This document shows positions 24,539 to 36,679 of a stretch of DNA of 64,000 bases, piece after piece. Position numbers and translations under genes: made by a program. The stretch is from assembly GCF_026343295.1 (NCBI RefSeq), contig NZ_JAPELY010000001.1, positions 2,170,001-2,234,000 on the forward strand, in the 5' to 3' direction. The DNA comes from Streptomyces sp. NBC_00083. Lineage in GTDB: Bacteria; Actinomycetota; Actinomycetes; Streptomycetales; Streptomycetaceae. The notes below the pieces were generated by a model. The model made no database searches. It worked only from the letters and a program-made list of their open reading frames with translations, and was not told the origin of the DNA. The first letter of the stretch is position 1. Every line of letters begins with the position of its first letter.

Positions 24539-25140
24539 TCGCCTTCGTCAGCGGCCCGGTCGCCGCCCTCGCACCCGACACCGCGGTGGTCGAGGTCGGC
24601 GGCATCGGCATGGCCCTCCAGTGCACGCCCAACACGCTGGCCGAGCTGCGCGTCGGACAGCACACCAAGCTCGCCACCTCCCTCGTCGTCCGGGAGGACT
24701 CGCTGACCCTGTACGGATTCGCCGACGACGACGAGAAGCAGGTCTTCGAGCTGCTCCAGACCGCCAACGGCGTCGGCCCCCGGCTCGCCCAGGCCGTCCT
24801 CTCCGTGCACACACCGGACGCGCTGCGCCGCGCCTTCGCCACCGGCGACGAGAAGGCGCTCACCGCCGTGCCCGGCATCGGCAAGAAGGGCGCGCAGAAG
24901 CTGCTCATCGAGCTGAAGGACCGGCTCGGCGCGCCCGTCGGCAGCGCTCCGGCCGTCGGCGCCCCGGTCACCTCGGGCTGGCGCGACCAGCTGCACGCGG
25001 CCCTCATCGGTCTCGGGTACGCGACGCGCGAGGCCGACGAGGCGGTCGCCGCGGTGGCGCCGCAGGCCGAGGCCGCGCAATCGCCGAACATCGGGGCCCT
25101 GCTCAAGGCCGCTCTGCAGACCCTCAACCGGGCCCGCTGA
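24535..25140 (+). CDS. ruvA: Holliday junction branch-migration protein RuvA
   Basis: The product (201 aa) has the N-terminal OB domain ([23 protein letters not shown]). Two helix-hairpin-helix motifs follow ([21 protein letters not shown] and [21 protein letters not shown]), and a C-terminal UBA-like RuvB-contact domain ends the protein. It tetramerises on four-way junctions. It overlaps ruvC by four bases; ruvB follows after 104 bases. Confidence 0.97.
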   Translation: MIAFVSGPVAALAPDTAVVEVGGIGMALQCTPNTLAELRVGQHTKLATSLVVREDSLTLYGFADDDEKQVFELLQTANGVGPRLAQAVLSVHTPDALRRAFATGDEKALTAVPGIGKKGAQKLLIELKDRLGAPVGSAPAVGAPVTSGWRDQLHAALIGLGYATREADEAVAAVAPQAEAAQSPNIGALLKAALQTLNRAR

Positions 25141-25244
25141 GCGGAGGCGGCACGCCGCGCCCCGAACCCGGCCCGCGCGCCCCGCCGACCGGACCCCGCA
25201 CGCCCCCGCACCACCCACCGCGACCACGATCCGAGGCACACCGC

Positions 25245-26345
25245 ATGAACTGGGAAGACAGCTCCGACACGGCGGATCTGTCGGCGACCGCCGATGGCCA
25301 CGGCGACCGCCTGGTCGGGGCCGACGCCGACGGCGAGGACACCGCGGTCGAGGCGGCGCTGCGCCCCAAGGACCTGGAGGAGTTCGTCGGCCAGGAGAAG
25401 GTCCGCGAACAGCTCGACCTGGTCCTGCGCGCGGCCCGCGCCCGCGGCGCCACCGCCGACCACGTCCTGCTCTCCGGCGCCCCCGGCCTCGGCAAGACCA
25501 CCCTCTCCATGATCATCGCGGCCGAGATGGGCGCCCCCATCCGCATCACCAGCGGCCCCGCCATCCAGCACGCGGGCGACCTCGCCGCGATCCTCTCCTC
25601 CCTCCAGGAGGGCGAGGTCCTCTTCCTGGACGAGATCCACCGGATGTCGCGGCCGGCCGAGGAGATGCTCTACATGGCGATGGAGGACTTCCGGGTCGAC
25701 GTCATCGTCGGCAAGGGCCCCGGCGCGACCGCCATCCCGCTGGAGCTGCCGCCCTTCACCCTCGTCGGCGCCACCACACGGGCCGGCCTGCTGCCGCCCC
25801 CGCTGCGCGACCGCTTCGGCTTCACCGGCCACATGGAGTTCTACGAGCCCTCCGAGCTGGAGCGCGTCATCCACCGCTCGGCCCGGCTGCTCGACGTGGA
25901 GATCGACACCGCGGGCGCCGCCGAGATCGCCGGCCGCTCCCGCGGCACCCCCCGCATCGCCAACCGCCTCCTGCGCCGGGTCCGCGACTACGCCCAGGTC
26001 AAGGCCGACGGCGTCATCACCCCTGAGATCGCCTCGGCCGCGCTCGGGGTGTACGAGGTCGACGCCCGCGGTCTCGACCGCCTCGACCGGGCGGTGCTCC
26101 AGGCCCTCCTGAAGCTGTTCGGCGGCGGCCCCGTGGGCCTGTCCACCCTGGCCGTCGCGGTGGGGGAGGAGCGCGAGACCGTGGAGGAAGTGGCCGAGCC
26201 CTTCCTGGTGCGCGAGGGCCTGCTCGCCCGCACCCCGCGCGGCCGGGTGGCCACCCCCGCGGCCTGGGCCCACCTCGGTCTCGTACCGCCGCAGCAGGGC
26301 GGCGGCCCCGCAGGAAGCGGACAACAGGGGCTCTTCAGGGCGTGA
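25245..26345 (+). CDS. ruvB: Holliday junction helicase RuvB
   Basis: The product (366 aa) is an AAA+ motor. Walker A is [12 protein letters not shown], Walker B is VLFLDEIHR, sensor 1 is LVGATTRAG, the arginine finger is in LRDRFGF, and the winged-helix C-terminus contains [16 protein letters not shown]. Compared with many RuvBs it has about 30 extra acidic N-terminal residues. The ATG at 25245 follows a weak GAGGC. Confidence 0.97.
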   Translation: MNWEDSSDTADLSATADGHGDRLVGADADGEDTAVEAALRPKDLEEFVGQEKVREQLDLVLRAARARGATADHVLLSGAPGLGKTTLSMIIAAEMGAPIRITSGPAIQHAGDLAAILSSLQEGEVLFLDEIHRMSRPAEEMLYMAMEDFRVDVIVGKGPGATAIPLELPPFTLVGATTRAGLLPPPLRDRFGFTGHMEFYEPSELERVIHRSARLLDVEIDTAGAAEIAGRSRGTPRIANRLLRRVRDYAQVKADGVITPEIASAALGVYEVDARGLDRLDRAVLQALLKLFGGGPVGLSTLAVAVGEERETVEEVAEPFLVREGLLARTPRGRVATPAAWAHLGLVPPQQGGGPAGSGQQGLFRA

Positions 26346-26508
26346 CGGCGCGCAGGGTCGCACGTGGAGGAACCCCGGTGGGATGCTGGGCGTTGTTCCA
26401 TCTGTGCGGACTCGCTTAGACTCCGCCGATGCCGCCCTTCCAGGCCGGCGTACCCACCCCCAGATCAGGCCGCGCTCCGCGTGTGTCATGCGAAGGAAGT
26501 TCCGTCCC

Positions 26509-26997
26509 GTGAGCCCTATCACCCTCCTCCCCTTGGTTTTGCTTATCGGGGCCATGTTCCTGATGACCCGGTCGACCAAGAAGAAGCAGCAGGCCGCCGC
26601 GGCCATGCGTGACGAGATGCAGCCCGGCACCGGTATCCGCACCATCGGCGGCATGTACGCCACCGTCAAGGAGATCGGTGACGAGACGGTCCTCCTGGAG
26701 GTGGCGCCCGGCGTCCACGCCGTCTACGCCAAGAACGCCGTCGGCGCTGTCCTCAGCGACGCGGAGTACAACCGCATCGTCCACGGCGACACCGAGGAAG
26801 AGCTTCCCGCGGTGCCGGACGACGCGTCGTCGCTGACCGCGGCCACCGAAGCCGCCGAGGCCGACGCGGCGGCCGCCGATGAGGCGAAGATCGACCTGGG
26901 CAAGAAGGACGGGGCTGCCGAGGCGAAGGACGCCGACGCCGCAACGCCCGAGGACGGCAAGGACGGCAAGGCCGACGGCGGGGCCGAAGCGAAGTAG
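26509..26997 (+). CDS. yajC: Sec translocon accessory protein YajC
   Basis: The product (162 aa) has one N-terminal membrane segment (ITLLPLVLLIGAMFLMT), then the basic RSTKKKQQ and the conserved cytoplasmic domain MQPGTGIRTIGGMYATVKEI. The C-terminal third is an unusually long Ala/Asp/Lys tail of low complexity. GTG start with GAAGGAAG upstream. Its position before secDF fits the SecDF-YajC complex. Confidence 0.93.
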   Translation: MSPITLLPLVLLIGAMFLMTRSTKKKQQAAAAMRDEMQPGTGIRTIGGMYATVKEIGDETVLLEVAPGVHAVYAKNAVGAVLSDAEYNRIVHGDTEEELPAVPDDASSLTAATEAAEADAAAADEAKIDLGKKDGAAEAKDADAATPEDGKDGKADGGAEAK

Positions 26998-27141
26998 TCA
27001 CGCACCGGGACCGCACGGCGCCCGACCGGCGCGCGCGGTCCCTGGAGCGGGCCGACTTCCACGGGGGACGTCCCCACACCACTTCGTGGCCGTCCGCGCG
27101 CACACCCGGCGCCGGGCGGTTGGACAGGGAGAAACGACAAG

Positions 27142-28908
27142 GTGGCAGCACCGAACAAGGGCCGAAGGCCGGCGGCGGGGGGTCAGAGCAAGCCGGGCCG
27201 TGCCCTGGCCTTCATCCTCATCGCCATGGTCGCGCTCACCGGTGGGATGTTCCTTTCCCACACCACCACTCCGAGGCTGGGAATCGACCTCGCGGGCGGT
27301 ACGAGCATCACGCTCAAGGCGAAGGCCGAGCCCGGCCAGGAGTCGGCGATCAACAAGAAGAACATGGACACCGCGGTTTCGATCATGAACCGCCGTGTCA
27401 ATGGTCTTGGTGTCAGCGAGGCCGAGGTTCAGACCCAGGGCAGCGACAACATCATTGTCAACATCCCCAAGGGTACGAACTCCGAGCAGGCCCGCCAGCA
27501 GGTCGGCCAGACCGCCAAGCTGTACTTCCGGCCGGTCCTGACCGCCCAGGCGACCGCGGCACCCACGCCGAGCGCCTCCCCGAGCGCCCCGGGCAAGGCC
27601 ACCCCCTCGGGCGCCCCGAGCGCCTCCGGCAAGCCCACGCCGACCGCCTCCGCCAAGGGCACGCCCAACGCGGGCAAGGCGAGCGCGAGCACCAAGCCGC
27701 AGGGCCGCGCCCTGACCGACGCGCTCAAGGCCTCCGGTTCGCCCACGCCGGGCGCGAGCAAGTCCGGCACCCCCGCGCCCGACCCGTCCGCCTCCGGTGA
27801 CGCGGCGGCCGCGGCCAAGCTCCAGGCCCAGTTCGCGGCGCTGGACTGCTCCACCAAGGAAGCCCGCTCCAAGGCCGGCGAGGGCGCCAAGCCCACCGAT
27901 CCGACCGTGGCCTGCGACAAGGACGGCCAGGAGAAGTTCATCCTGGGCCCGGCCGAGGTCGACGGCACCGACGTCTCCAAGTCCCAGGCCGTGATCAACC
28001 AGAACGGTCAGTGGATCGTCCAGATGGACTTCACGAGCGGCGGCTCGAAGAAGTTCGCGGCGATCACCGGGAAGCTCTCGCAGCAGCAGTACCCGAACAA
28101 CCGCTTCGCGATCACGCTGGACAACCAGGTCGTCTCGGCCCCGACCGTGAGCTCCACGCTCAGCGGCTCCGCCGAGATCTCCGGCAGCTTCAACCAGTCG
28201 TCCGCCCAGGACCTGGCCAACGTGCTCTCCTACGGCGCGCTGCCGCTCTCCTTCCAGGAGCAGAGCGTCACCACCGTGACCGCCGCCCTCGGCGCCGACC
28301 AGCTGCACGCCGGTCTGATCGCCGGTGCCATCGGCCTCGCGCTGGTCATCATCTACCTGGTGGCCTACTACCGCGGCCTCGCCGCGATCGCCATCCTCAG
28401 CCTCGTCGTCTCGGCGATCCTGACGTACGCGATCATGACGCTGCTCGGCCCCGCCATCAGCTTCGCGCTGAACCTGCCCGCGGTCTGCGGCGCCATCGTC
28501 GCCATCGGCATCACCGCGGACTCGTTCATCGTGTACTTCGAGCGCATCCGTGACGAGATCCGCGAGGGCCGCACCCTGCGTCCCGCCGTGGAGCGGGCCT
28601 GGCCGCGCGCCCGGCGCACCATCCTGGTCTCCGACTTCGTGTCGTTCCTGGCCGCCGCGGTGCTGTTCGTCGTGACGGTCGGCAAGGTCCAGGGCTTCGC
28701 GTTCACGCTGGGTCTGACCACCCTGCTCGACGTCGTCGTCGTCTTCCTGTTCACCAAGCCGGTGATGACGCTCCTGGCCCGCCGCAAGTTCTTCGCCAGC
28801 GGTCACCCGTGGTCCGGCCTCGACCCCAAGCGGCTCGGCGCCAAGCCCCCGCTGCGCCGGGCCCGTCGCACCACCTCCGCCCCCGTCGACAACCCGAAGG
28901 AGGCGTGA
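27142..28908 (+). CDS. secD: Protein translocase subunit SecD
   Basis: The product (588 aa) is an RND-family subunit that uses proton motive force to finish protein export. An N-terminal membrane segment (21-39) leads to the LGIDLAGGTSITLKA motif and the large extracytoplasmic P1 domain. Five membrane segments follow from about residue 390, with the GITADSFIVYFERIRDEI block. Residues about 137-226 are a Pro/Ser/Thr/Gly/Lys/Ala insertion inside P1, absent from short SecDs. GTG start. One base separates it from secF. Confidence 0.95.
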   Translation: MAAPNKGRRPAAGGQSKPGRALAFILIAMVALTGGMFLSHTTTPRLGIDLAGGTSITLKAKAEPGQESAINKKNMDTAVSIMNRRVNGLGVSEAEVQTQGSDNIIVNIPKGTNSEQARQQVGQTAKLYFRPVLTAQATAAPTPSASPSAPGKATPSGAPSASGKPTPTASAKGTPNAGKASASTKPQGRALTDALKASGSPTPGASKSGTPAPDPSASGDAAAAAKLQAQFAALDCSTKEARSKAGEGAKPTDPTVACDKDGQEKFILGPAEVDGTDVSKSQAVINQNGQWIVQMDFTSGGSKKFAAITGKLSQQQYPNNRFAITLDNQVVSAPTVSSTLSGSAEISGSFNQSSAQDLANVLSYGALPLSFQEQSVTTVTAALGADQLHAGLIAGAIGLALVIIYLVAYYRGLAAIAILSLVVSAILTYAIMTLLGPAISFALNLPAVCGAIVAIGITADSFIVYFERIRDEIREGRTLRPAVERAWPRARRTILVSDFVSFLAAAVLFVVTVGKVQGFAFTLGLTTLLDVVVVFLFTKPVMTLLARRKFFASGHPWSGLDPKRLGAKPPLRRARRTTSAPVDNPKEA

Positions 28909-28909
28909 G

Positions 28910-30007
28910 ATGTCGAAGCTCGGCACTCTCGGCGCCAGGCTGTACCGCGGTGAGGTCGGTTACGACTTCGTCGGCAAGCGGAAGATCTGGTACGGCATCT
29001 CGATCCTGATCACCATCACGGCCATCGTGGGCCTGGCGGTGCGGGGCCTGACGATGGGCATCGAGTTCGAGGGCGGCGCGGTCTTCACCACGCCCAAGAC
29101 CTCGATGTCCGCCACACAGGCGGAGCGGGCGGCCGAATCGGCCTCCGGCCACGACGCGATCGCCCAGAAGCTCGGCGACAACACGATCCGCATCACCATC
29201 GGCGGCGTCGACACCGCCAAGTCCGACCAGATCAAGACGGAGCTCGCGAAGGACCTCAAGGTCGACGCGAACACCATCAACGCCGACCTGGTGGGCCCGA
29301 GTTGGGGCAAGACGATCGCCAACAAGGCCTGGACGGGCCTGATCGTCTTCATGATCCTCGTCGTGATCTACCTGGCCATCGCCTTCGAATGGCGCATGGC
29401 CGTCGCCGCCCTGGTCGCCCTGATCCACGACCTCACCATCACGGTCGGCATCTACGCCCTGGTCGGCTTCGAGGTCACCCCGGGCACGGTGATCGGTCTG
29501 CTCACGATCCTCGGTTACTCCCTCTACGACACCGTCGTCGTCTTCGACGGACTCAAGGAGGGCCAGAAGGGGATCACCAAGCAGACCCGGCTCACGTACA
29601 GCGAGATGGCGAACAAGAGCCTCAACGGCACGCTGGTCCGCTCCATCAACACCACGGTCGTGGCGCTGCTCCCGGTCGCAGGCCTGCTGTTCATCGGTGG
29701 CGGCGTCCTGGGCGCCGGCATGCTGAACGACATCTCGCTCTCGCTGTTCGTCGGCCTCGCGGCCGGTGCGTACTCCTCGATCTTCATCGCCACTCCGCTG
29801 GTCGCCGACCTGAAGGAGACCATGCCGGAGATGAAGGCCCTCAAGAAGCGGGTGCTCGCCAAGCGCGCGGCGGCCGCCGCCAAGGGCGAGACCGAGGAGC
29901 CGCAGGACGCCTCGCCGCTCGACGAGGACGACGACGCCGAGACCGCCGGCGCGGTCGTCGGCCAGCGCCGCCAGCCGAGCCGCAACAACCGGGGGAAGCG
30001 CCGATGA
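28910..30007 (+). CDS. secF: Protein translocase subunit SecF
   Basis: The product (365 aa) is the partner of SecD with six membrane segments. Conserved blocks are GIEFEGGAVF in the short periplasmic domain and LTILGYSLYDTVVVFDGLKE. The C-terminal about 60 residues form a charged cytoplasmic tail. GAGG (in GGAGGCGTGAG) precedes the ATG. Its stop overlaps the apt start by four bases. Confidence 0.95.
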   Translation: MSKLGTLGARLYRGEVGYDFVGKRKIWYGISILITITAIVGLAVRGLTMGIEFEGGAVFTTPKTSMSATQAERAAESASGHDAIAQKLGDNTIRITIGGVDTAKSDQIKTELAKDLKVDANTINADLVGPSWGKTIANKAWTGLIVFMILVVIYLAIAFEWRMAVAALVALIHDLTITVGIYALVGFEVTPGTVIGLLTILGYSLYDTVVVFDGLKEGQKGITKQTRLTYSEMANKSLNGTLVRSINTTVVALLPVAGLLFIGGGVLGAGMLNDISLSLFVGLAAGAYSSIFIATPLVADLKETMPEMKALKKRVLAKRAAAAAKGETEEPQDASPLDEDDDAETAGAVVGQRRQPSRNNRGKRR

Positions 30008-30555
30008 CCAGCGTCTCCACCGAGACCGCGGGGCTGCTGCTCAGCCGCATCCGTGACGTGCCGGACTATCCGAAGCCCGGTGTGATGTTCAAGGACATCA
30101 CGCCGCTGCTCGCGGACCCGGAGGCGTTCACGGCCCTCACCGACGCGCTCGCCGCACTGTGCGTACGGCACGGCGCGACGAAGATCGTCGGCCTGGAGGC
30201 GCGCGGCTTCATCCTGGCGGCCCCCGTCTCGGTCCGCGCCGGGATCGGCTTCATCCCCGTACGCAAGGCGGGCAAGCTCCCCGGAGCCACCCTCAAGCAG
30301 GCGTACGAGCTGGAGTACGGCACCGCGGAGATCGAGGTGCACGCCGAGGACCTCAGCGCGGGCGACCGCGTCCTGGTCATCGACGACGTGCTCGCCACCG
30401 GCGGCACCGCCGAGGCCTCGATCGAGCTGATCCGCAGGGCCGGTGCCGAGATCGCCGGCGTCGCGGTCCTGATGGAGCTGGGCTTCCTCAGCGGCCGGCA
30501 GCGCCTGGAGGCCGTCCTGGACGGCGCCCCGCTGGACGCCCTGATCACCGTCTGA
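30004..30555 (+). CDS. apt: Adenine phosphoribosyltransferase
   Basis: The product (183 aa) salvages adenine to AMP with PRPP. The PRPP-binding loop [16 protein letters not shown] lies near residue 125, [15 protein letters not shown] is the hood/purine site, and [16 protein letters not shown] is the family N-terminal block. It is coupled to secF (ATGA), an export-metabolism linkage common in actinobacteria. A hairpin follows, so rel probably has its own promoter. Confidence 0.96.
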   Translation: MTSVSTETAGLLLSRIRDVPDYPKPGVMFKDITPLLADPEAFTALTDALAALCVRHGATKIVGLEARGFILAAPVSVRAGIGFIPVRKAGKLPGATLKQAYELEYGTAEIEVHAEDLSAGDRVLVIDDVLATGGTAEASIELIRRAGAEIAGVAVLMELGFLSGRQRLEAVLDGAPLDALITV

Positions 30556-30576
30556 GCAAGCCGCACGGCACCACGG

Positions 30577-30607
30577 AGGCGGGCCCGGAGGAATCCGGCG
30601 CCCGCCT
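30577..30607 (+). terminator. Hairpin terminator after apt
   Basis: AGGCGGGC-CCGG (30577-30588) pairs with CCGG-GCCCGCCT (30595-30607), with one bulged C and a 6-base loop. It begins 21 bases after the apt stop. Confidence 0.72.
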
Positions 30608-30751
30608 TCGGTGTTCCTCCCAGGTACACCGTCCCGCCCGGCCGGGGGAGAGCGCGGGCCCGTGGCTCGATACCATGTACTTCCGGGCCTGACCGGGGGA
30701 CCCGGACCCTCCCCCAGACTCCGTCCGGGGGGACCCGCACGAGGAGCGCTC

Positions 30752-33247
<2,496 letters not shown>

Positions 33248-33513
33248 CGGCCGGCCCGCCGGGTGTCAGCTGAGGCCACCTCAGCCCGTCCGGCGTTCGA
33301 GGACGAGCGCCCTCAAGGCGCGAACGGGGTCTGGGGCGGAGCCCCAGGACACCCCGGTTTCGGCTGCGGGCCGTGCGGGGCTGGTCGCGCAGTTCCCCGC
33401 GCCCCTGGCGGGGTCGGTGTTGGGCTGGGTGGCCGGTCAAGGCAACCTCAGCCCGTCCGGCGATTGAGGACGAGCGCCCTCAAGGCGTGAACGGGGTCTG
33501 GGGCGGAGCCCCG
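33248..33513. repeat. Dispersed repeat units (inverted relative to 20.2-20.8 kb)
   Basis: The rel/DUF349 gap contains no gene. Two copies of the CCTCAGCCCGTCCGGCG...GGGGCGGAGCCCC module lie at about 33279-33346 and 33445-33512 (spacing 167). Between them at 33371-33414 sits the module CTGGTCGCGCAGTTCCCCGC. They are inverted versions of the modules near 20.3-20.7 kb. Confidence 0.85.
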
Positions 33514-33515
33514 GT

Positions 33516-33559
33516 ATGGGGAGGCCCCCGGAGCCAGAAGGTTCCGGGGGCCTCCCCAT
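33516..33559. terminator. Bidirectional hairpin between rel and the DUF349 gene
   Basis: A perfect 17-bp inverted repeat (33516-33532 with 33543-33559) with a 10-base loop lies in the convergent gap. It is placed to end transcription from both sides. Confidence 0.85.
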
Positions 33560-33573
33560 GGGTGGGGGCGGGG

Positions 33574-34803
33574 TCAGCCGCCGAACTCCTCCAGCCCCTT
33601 CAGGGCCTGGTCGAGGAGGGCCTGGCGGCCTTCCAGCTCGCGGGACAGCTTGTCCGCCTTGCTGTCGTTGCCCGCCGCACGCGCCGCGTCGATCTGCCGG
33701 TGCAGCTTGTCGACGGCGTCCTGGAGCTGGCCCGTGAGGCCGGCCGCGCGGGCCCGCGCCTCCGGGTTCGTACGGCGCCACTCGGCCTCCTCGGCCTCCT
33801 GGATCGCCCGCTCCACGGCGTGCATCCGGCCCTCGACCTTGGGACGCGCGTCCCGCGGCACGTGGCCGATGGCCTCCCAGCGCTCGTTGACCGAGCGGAA
33901 CGCGGCGCGAGCCGCCTTCAGATCGGTCACCGGGAGGATCTTCTCGGCCTCGACGGCCAGCTCCTCCTTGAGCTTCAGGTTCTCGGTCTGCTCGGCGTCC
34001 CGCTCGGCGAACACCTCGCTGCGCGCCGCGAAGAAGACGTCCTGCGCCCCGCGGAAGCGGTTCCACAGCTCGTCCTCGGCCTCGCGCTGCGCGCGCCCCG
34101 CCGCCTTCCAGTCCGCCATCAGATCGCGGTAGCGCGCCGCGGTCGTGGCCCAGTCCGTGGACCCGGAGAGCGCCTCGGCCTCGACGACCAGCTTCTCCTT
34201 GACCTTGCGGGCGTCCTCGCGCTGCGCGTCGAGCGACGCGAAGTGCGCCTTGCGCCGCTTGGAGAACGCCGAGCGCGCGTGCGAGAAGCGGTGCCACAGC
34301 TCGTCGTCGGACTTGCGGTCGAGGCGCGGCAGCCCCTTCCACGTGTCCACGAGGGCCCGCAGCCGCTCGCCCGCCGAGCGCCACTGCTCGCTCTGCGCGA
34401 GCTCTTCCGCCTCGGCGACCAGCGCCTCCTTGGCGTGCTTGGCCTCGTCGGTCTGCTTGGCCTTCTGGACCTTGCGCTCCTCGCGCCGCGACTCGACGGT
34501 CGCTACGAGCTTGTCGAGGCGCCCCCGCAACGCGTCGAGGTCACCGACCGCGTGATGCTCGTCCACCTGCGTACGCAGATGACCGATGGCGGTCTGCGCG
34601 TCCTTCGCCGACAGGTCGGTGGTCCTCACCCGTCGTTCGAGGAGGCCGATCTCGACAACCAGGCCCTCGTACTTGCGCTCGAAGTAGGCCAGCGCCTCCT
34701 CCGGAGAGCCCGCCTGCCACGATCCGACGACCACTTCGCCCTCGGCTGTACGCACATACACGGTGCCCGTCTCGTCGACGCGGCCCCACGGGTCGCTGCT
34801 CAC
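33574..34803 (-). CDS. DUF349 coiled-coil protein
   Basis: The product (409 aa) consists of repeated DUF349 helical units of about 75 residues, recognised by WK.....R..DDELW.RF..A (for example WKGLPRLDRKSDDELWHRF and WKAAGRAQREAEDELWNRF). The C-terminal helix is charged. No catalytic motif is seen. Family function is unsettled. The GTG at 34803 is preferred because GGAGGAGG sits four bases upstream and VSSDPWGRVDETG begins the conserved part. Confidence 0.85.
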   Translation of the reverse strand: MSSDPWGRVDETGTVYVRTAEGEVVVGSWQAGSPEEALAYFERKYEGLVVEIGLLERRVRTTDLSAKDAQTAIGHLRTQVDEHHAVGDLDALRGRLDKLVATVESRREERKVQKAKQTDEAKHAKEALVAEAEELAQSEQWRSAGERLRALVDTWKGLPRLDRKSDDELWHRFSHARSAFSKRRKAHFASLDAQREDARKVKEKLVVEAEALSGSTDWATTAARYRDLMADWKAAGRAQREAEDELWNRFRGAQDVFFAARSEVFAERDAEQTENLKLKEELAVEAEKILPVTDLKAARAAFRSVNERWEAIGHVPRDARPKVEGRMHAVERAIQEAEEAEWRRTNPEARARAAGLTGQLQDAVDKLHRQIDAARAAGNDSKADKLSRELEGRQALLDQALKGLEEFGG

Positions 34804-35007
34804 AGCGCCTCCTCCACATGATGCCTGCGCGGGGGGTTCCTCCCCCGGGGCATCGTCCACAGTTTCCCGGCGGGCCTCGCCCGCCCTCCACAGCGCGGTA
34901 CGAGCCCGCGCTGCACAACGCCAATCTAGGCGACCGGCCGCCCGGCTGTCCGCACTCAGCGCGGCCGAATTCAGCGCTTCACGCTCGGTGCCGGGCGCCC
35001 GGCGGCG

Positions 35008-35790
35008 TCACTCTTTGGTGACGGCGGCCTTCTGGACGGTGACGGCCTTCTTGGGCGCACCGTCGCCCGCTCCGCCCTCGACGCCCTCCTTGGCGACGTC
35101 CTGGACGGCCTTGAGGCCGGCCGCGTCGATCGTGCCGAACGGCGTGTACGTCGGCGGCAGTTTGCTGTCCTTGTAGACCAGGAAGAACTGGCTGCCGCCG
35201 GTGTGGGCCTGGCCGGTATTGGCCATCGCGACGGTGCCCGCCGGATAGGTCACCGTGCCGTCGGCGCCCGCCTTGCCGAGGCCGGTCAGGTTCTCGTCCG
35301 GGATCGTGTAGCCGGGGCCGCCCGCGCCGGTGCCCTCCGGGTCGCCGCACTGGAGCACGAAGATGCCCTGCGTGGTCAGCCGGTGGCACTTGGTGTTGTT
35401 GAAGAAGCCCTTGTCGGCGAGGTACTTGAACGAGTTCACCGTGTGCGGGGTCTTGGCCGCGTCCATCGCGAACGTGATGTCGCCCGCGCTGGTCTTCAGC
35501 GCCATGTCGTACTTGGCCTTGGTGTCCACGGCCATCTTCGGCTCGGGCGTGGAGCTGGCCGACGGCGACGGGCTGTTCGAGGGGGCCGCGCTGTCCGACT
35601 TCTTCTTGCCGTCGCCGGAGAACGCGCCCGTCGCGAAGGCCACGCCGCCCGCCGCCACGACCACCGCGAGGGTGGCCGCGATGACCGTGTTGCGGCGCCT
35701 TGCCTTGCGCCGGGCCGTCTCCCGGCGCTGCTGCTGCCGCTCGAACTTCTCGCGCGCGAGCTGGCGCCGACGCTGTTCGCTGCTGACCAC
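35008..35790 (-). CDS. Membrane-anchored cyclophilin-type peptidyl-prolyl isomerase
   Basis: The product (260 aa) has a very basic cytoplasmic N-terminus (RRRQLAREKFERQQQRR...), one membrane segment (about 35-54) and a Ser/Pro linker. An extracytoplasmic cyclophilin domain then begins near 90, with FKYLADKGFFNNTKCHRLTTQGIFVLQCGDPEGTG and TGGSQFFLVYKDS. It likely assists folding of exported proteins. GTG start at 35790. It is transcribed towards the DUF349 gene, with a 204-base gap. Confidence 0.92.
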   Translation of the reverse strand: MVSSEQRRRQLAREKFERQQQRRETARRKARRRNTVIAATLAVVVAAGGVAFATGAFSGDGKKKSDSAAPSNSPSPSASSTPEPKMAVDTKAKYDMALKTSAGDITFAMDAAKTPHTVNSFKYLADKGFFNNTKCHRLTTQGIFVLQCGDPEGTGAGGPGYTIPDENLTGLGKAGADGTVTYPAGTVAMANTGQAHTGGSQFFLVYKDSKLPPTYTPFGTIDAAGLKAVQDVAKEGVEGGAGDGAPKKAVTVQKAAVTKE

Positions 35791-35954
35791 CGGTCGTCTC
35801 CTTGTGCGGTCTCATGGGGTGCGGGTACGTGCGTACGAGCTGACTGTGCCCCGTACCGTATATGGGTTCGCTGTGACGGGAGCAGCGCCGGTAGGCTCTG
35901 AGCTGCCGTAATCACCCGCCGCACCACCCGCGGCGCGAGAAATCGAGGACGATC

Positions 35955-36665
35955 GTGCTGATTGCCGGGTTCCCCGCCGGGGCCTGGGGGACCAACTGCT
36001 ACCTGGTCGCCCCCGCCGCAGGCGAGGAATGCGTGATCATCGACCCCGGCCACCAGGCCACCCGGGGCGTCGAGGAAACGCTGAAGAAGCATCGGCTCAA
36101 GCCCGTCGCCGTCGTCCTCACCCACGGCCACATCGACCACTGCGCCTCGGTCGTCCCGGTCTGCGGGGCCCACGACGTACCCGCCTGGATCCACCCCGAC
36201 GACCGCTACATGATGAGCGACCCGGAGAAGGCCCTCGGCCGTGCCTTCGGCGCCCAGCTCATGGGCGAGCTCACCGTGGGCGAGCCGGACGACGTCAAGG
36301 AGCTCACCGACGGCGCCAGGCTGGCGCTCGCGGGCATGGAGCTCACCGTGTCGCACGCGCCCGGCCATACCAAGGGGTCGGTGACGTTCGGGCTGCCCGA
36401 GGCGGAGGACATCCCTCCGATCCTGTTCTCGGGCGACCTGCTCTTCGCCGGCTCCGTCGGACGCACCGACCTGCCCGGCGGCAGCCACGCCGAGCTCCTC
36501 GAGTCGCTGGGCCGTGTGTGCCTGCCGCTCGACGACTCGACCGTGGTGCTGTCCGGCCACGGCTCCCAGACGACCATCGGCCAGGAGCGCGCCACCAACC
36601 CGTATCTGCGGCAGGTGGCCGCCGGCCAGGGAGAGGGCATCGCCTCTCCCCGACGAGGAATGTGA
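35955..36665 (+). CDS. Metallo-beta-lactamase-fold hydrolase (glyoxalase II-like)
   Basis: The product (236 aa) has the metal signature THGHIDH (HGHIDH, 57-62), [11 protein letters not shown] (third His) and [19 protein letters not shown], which matches the glyoxalase II/YcbL subgroup. It probably hydrolyses a thioester or related ester with zinc or iron, but the substrate is not known. The GTG start begins the fold. Only 14 bases separate it from hisS, so the two are co-transcribed. Confidence 0.88.
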   Translation: MLIAGFPAGAWGTNCYLVAPAAGEECVIIDPGHQATRGVEETLKKHRLKPVAVVLTHGHIDHCASVVPVCGAHDVPAWIHPDDRYMMSDPEKALGRAFGAQLMGELTVGEPDDVKELTDGARLALAGMELTVSHAPGHTKGSVTFGLPEAEDIPPILFSGDLLFAGSVGRTDLPGGSHAELLESLGRVCLPLDDSTVVLSGHGSQTTIGQERATNPYLRQVAAGQGEGIASPRRGM

Positions 36666-36679
36666 CGAGAAGTCTTCCC

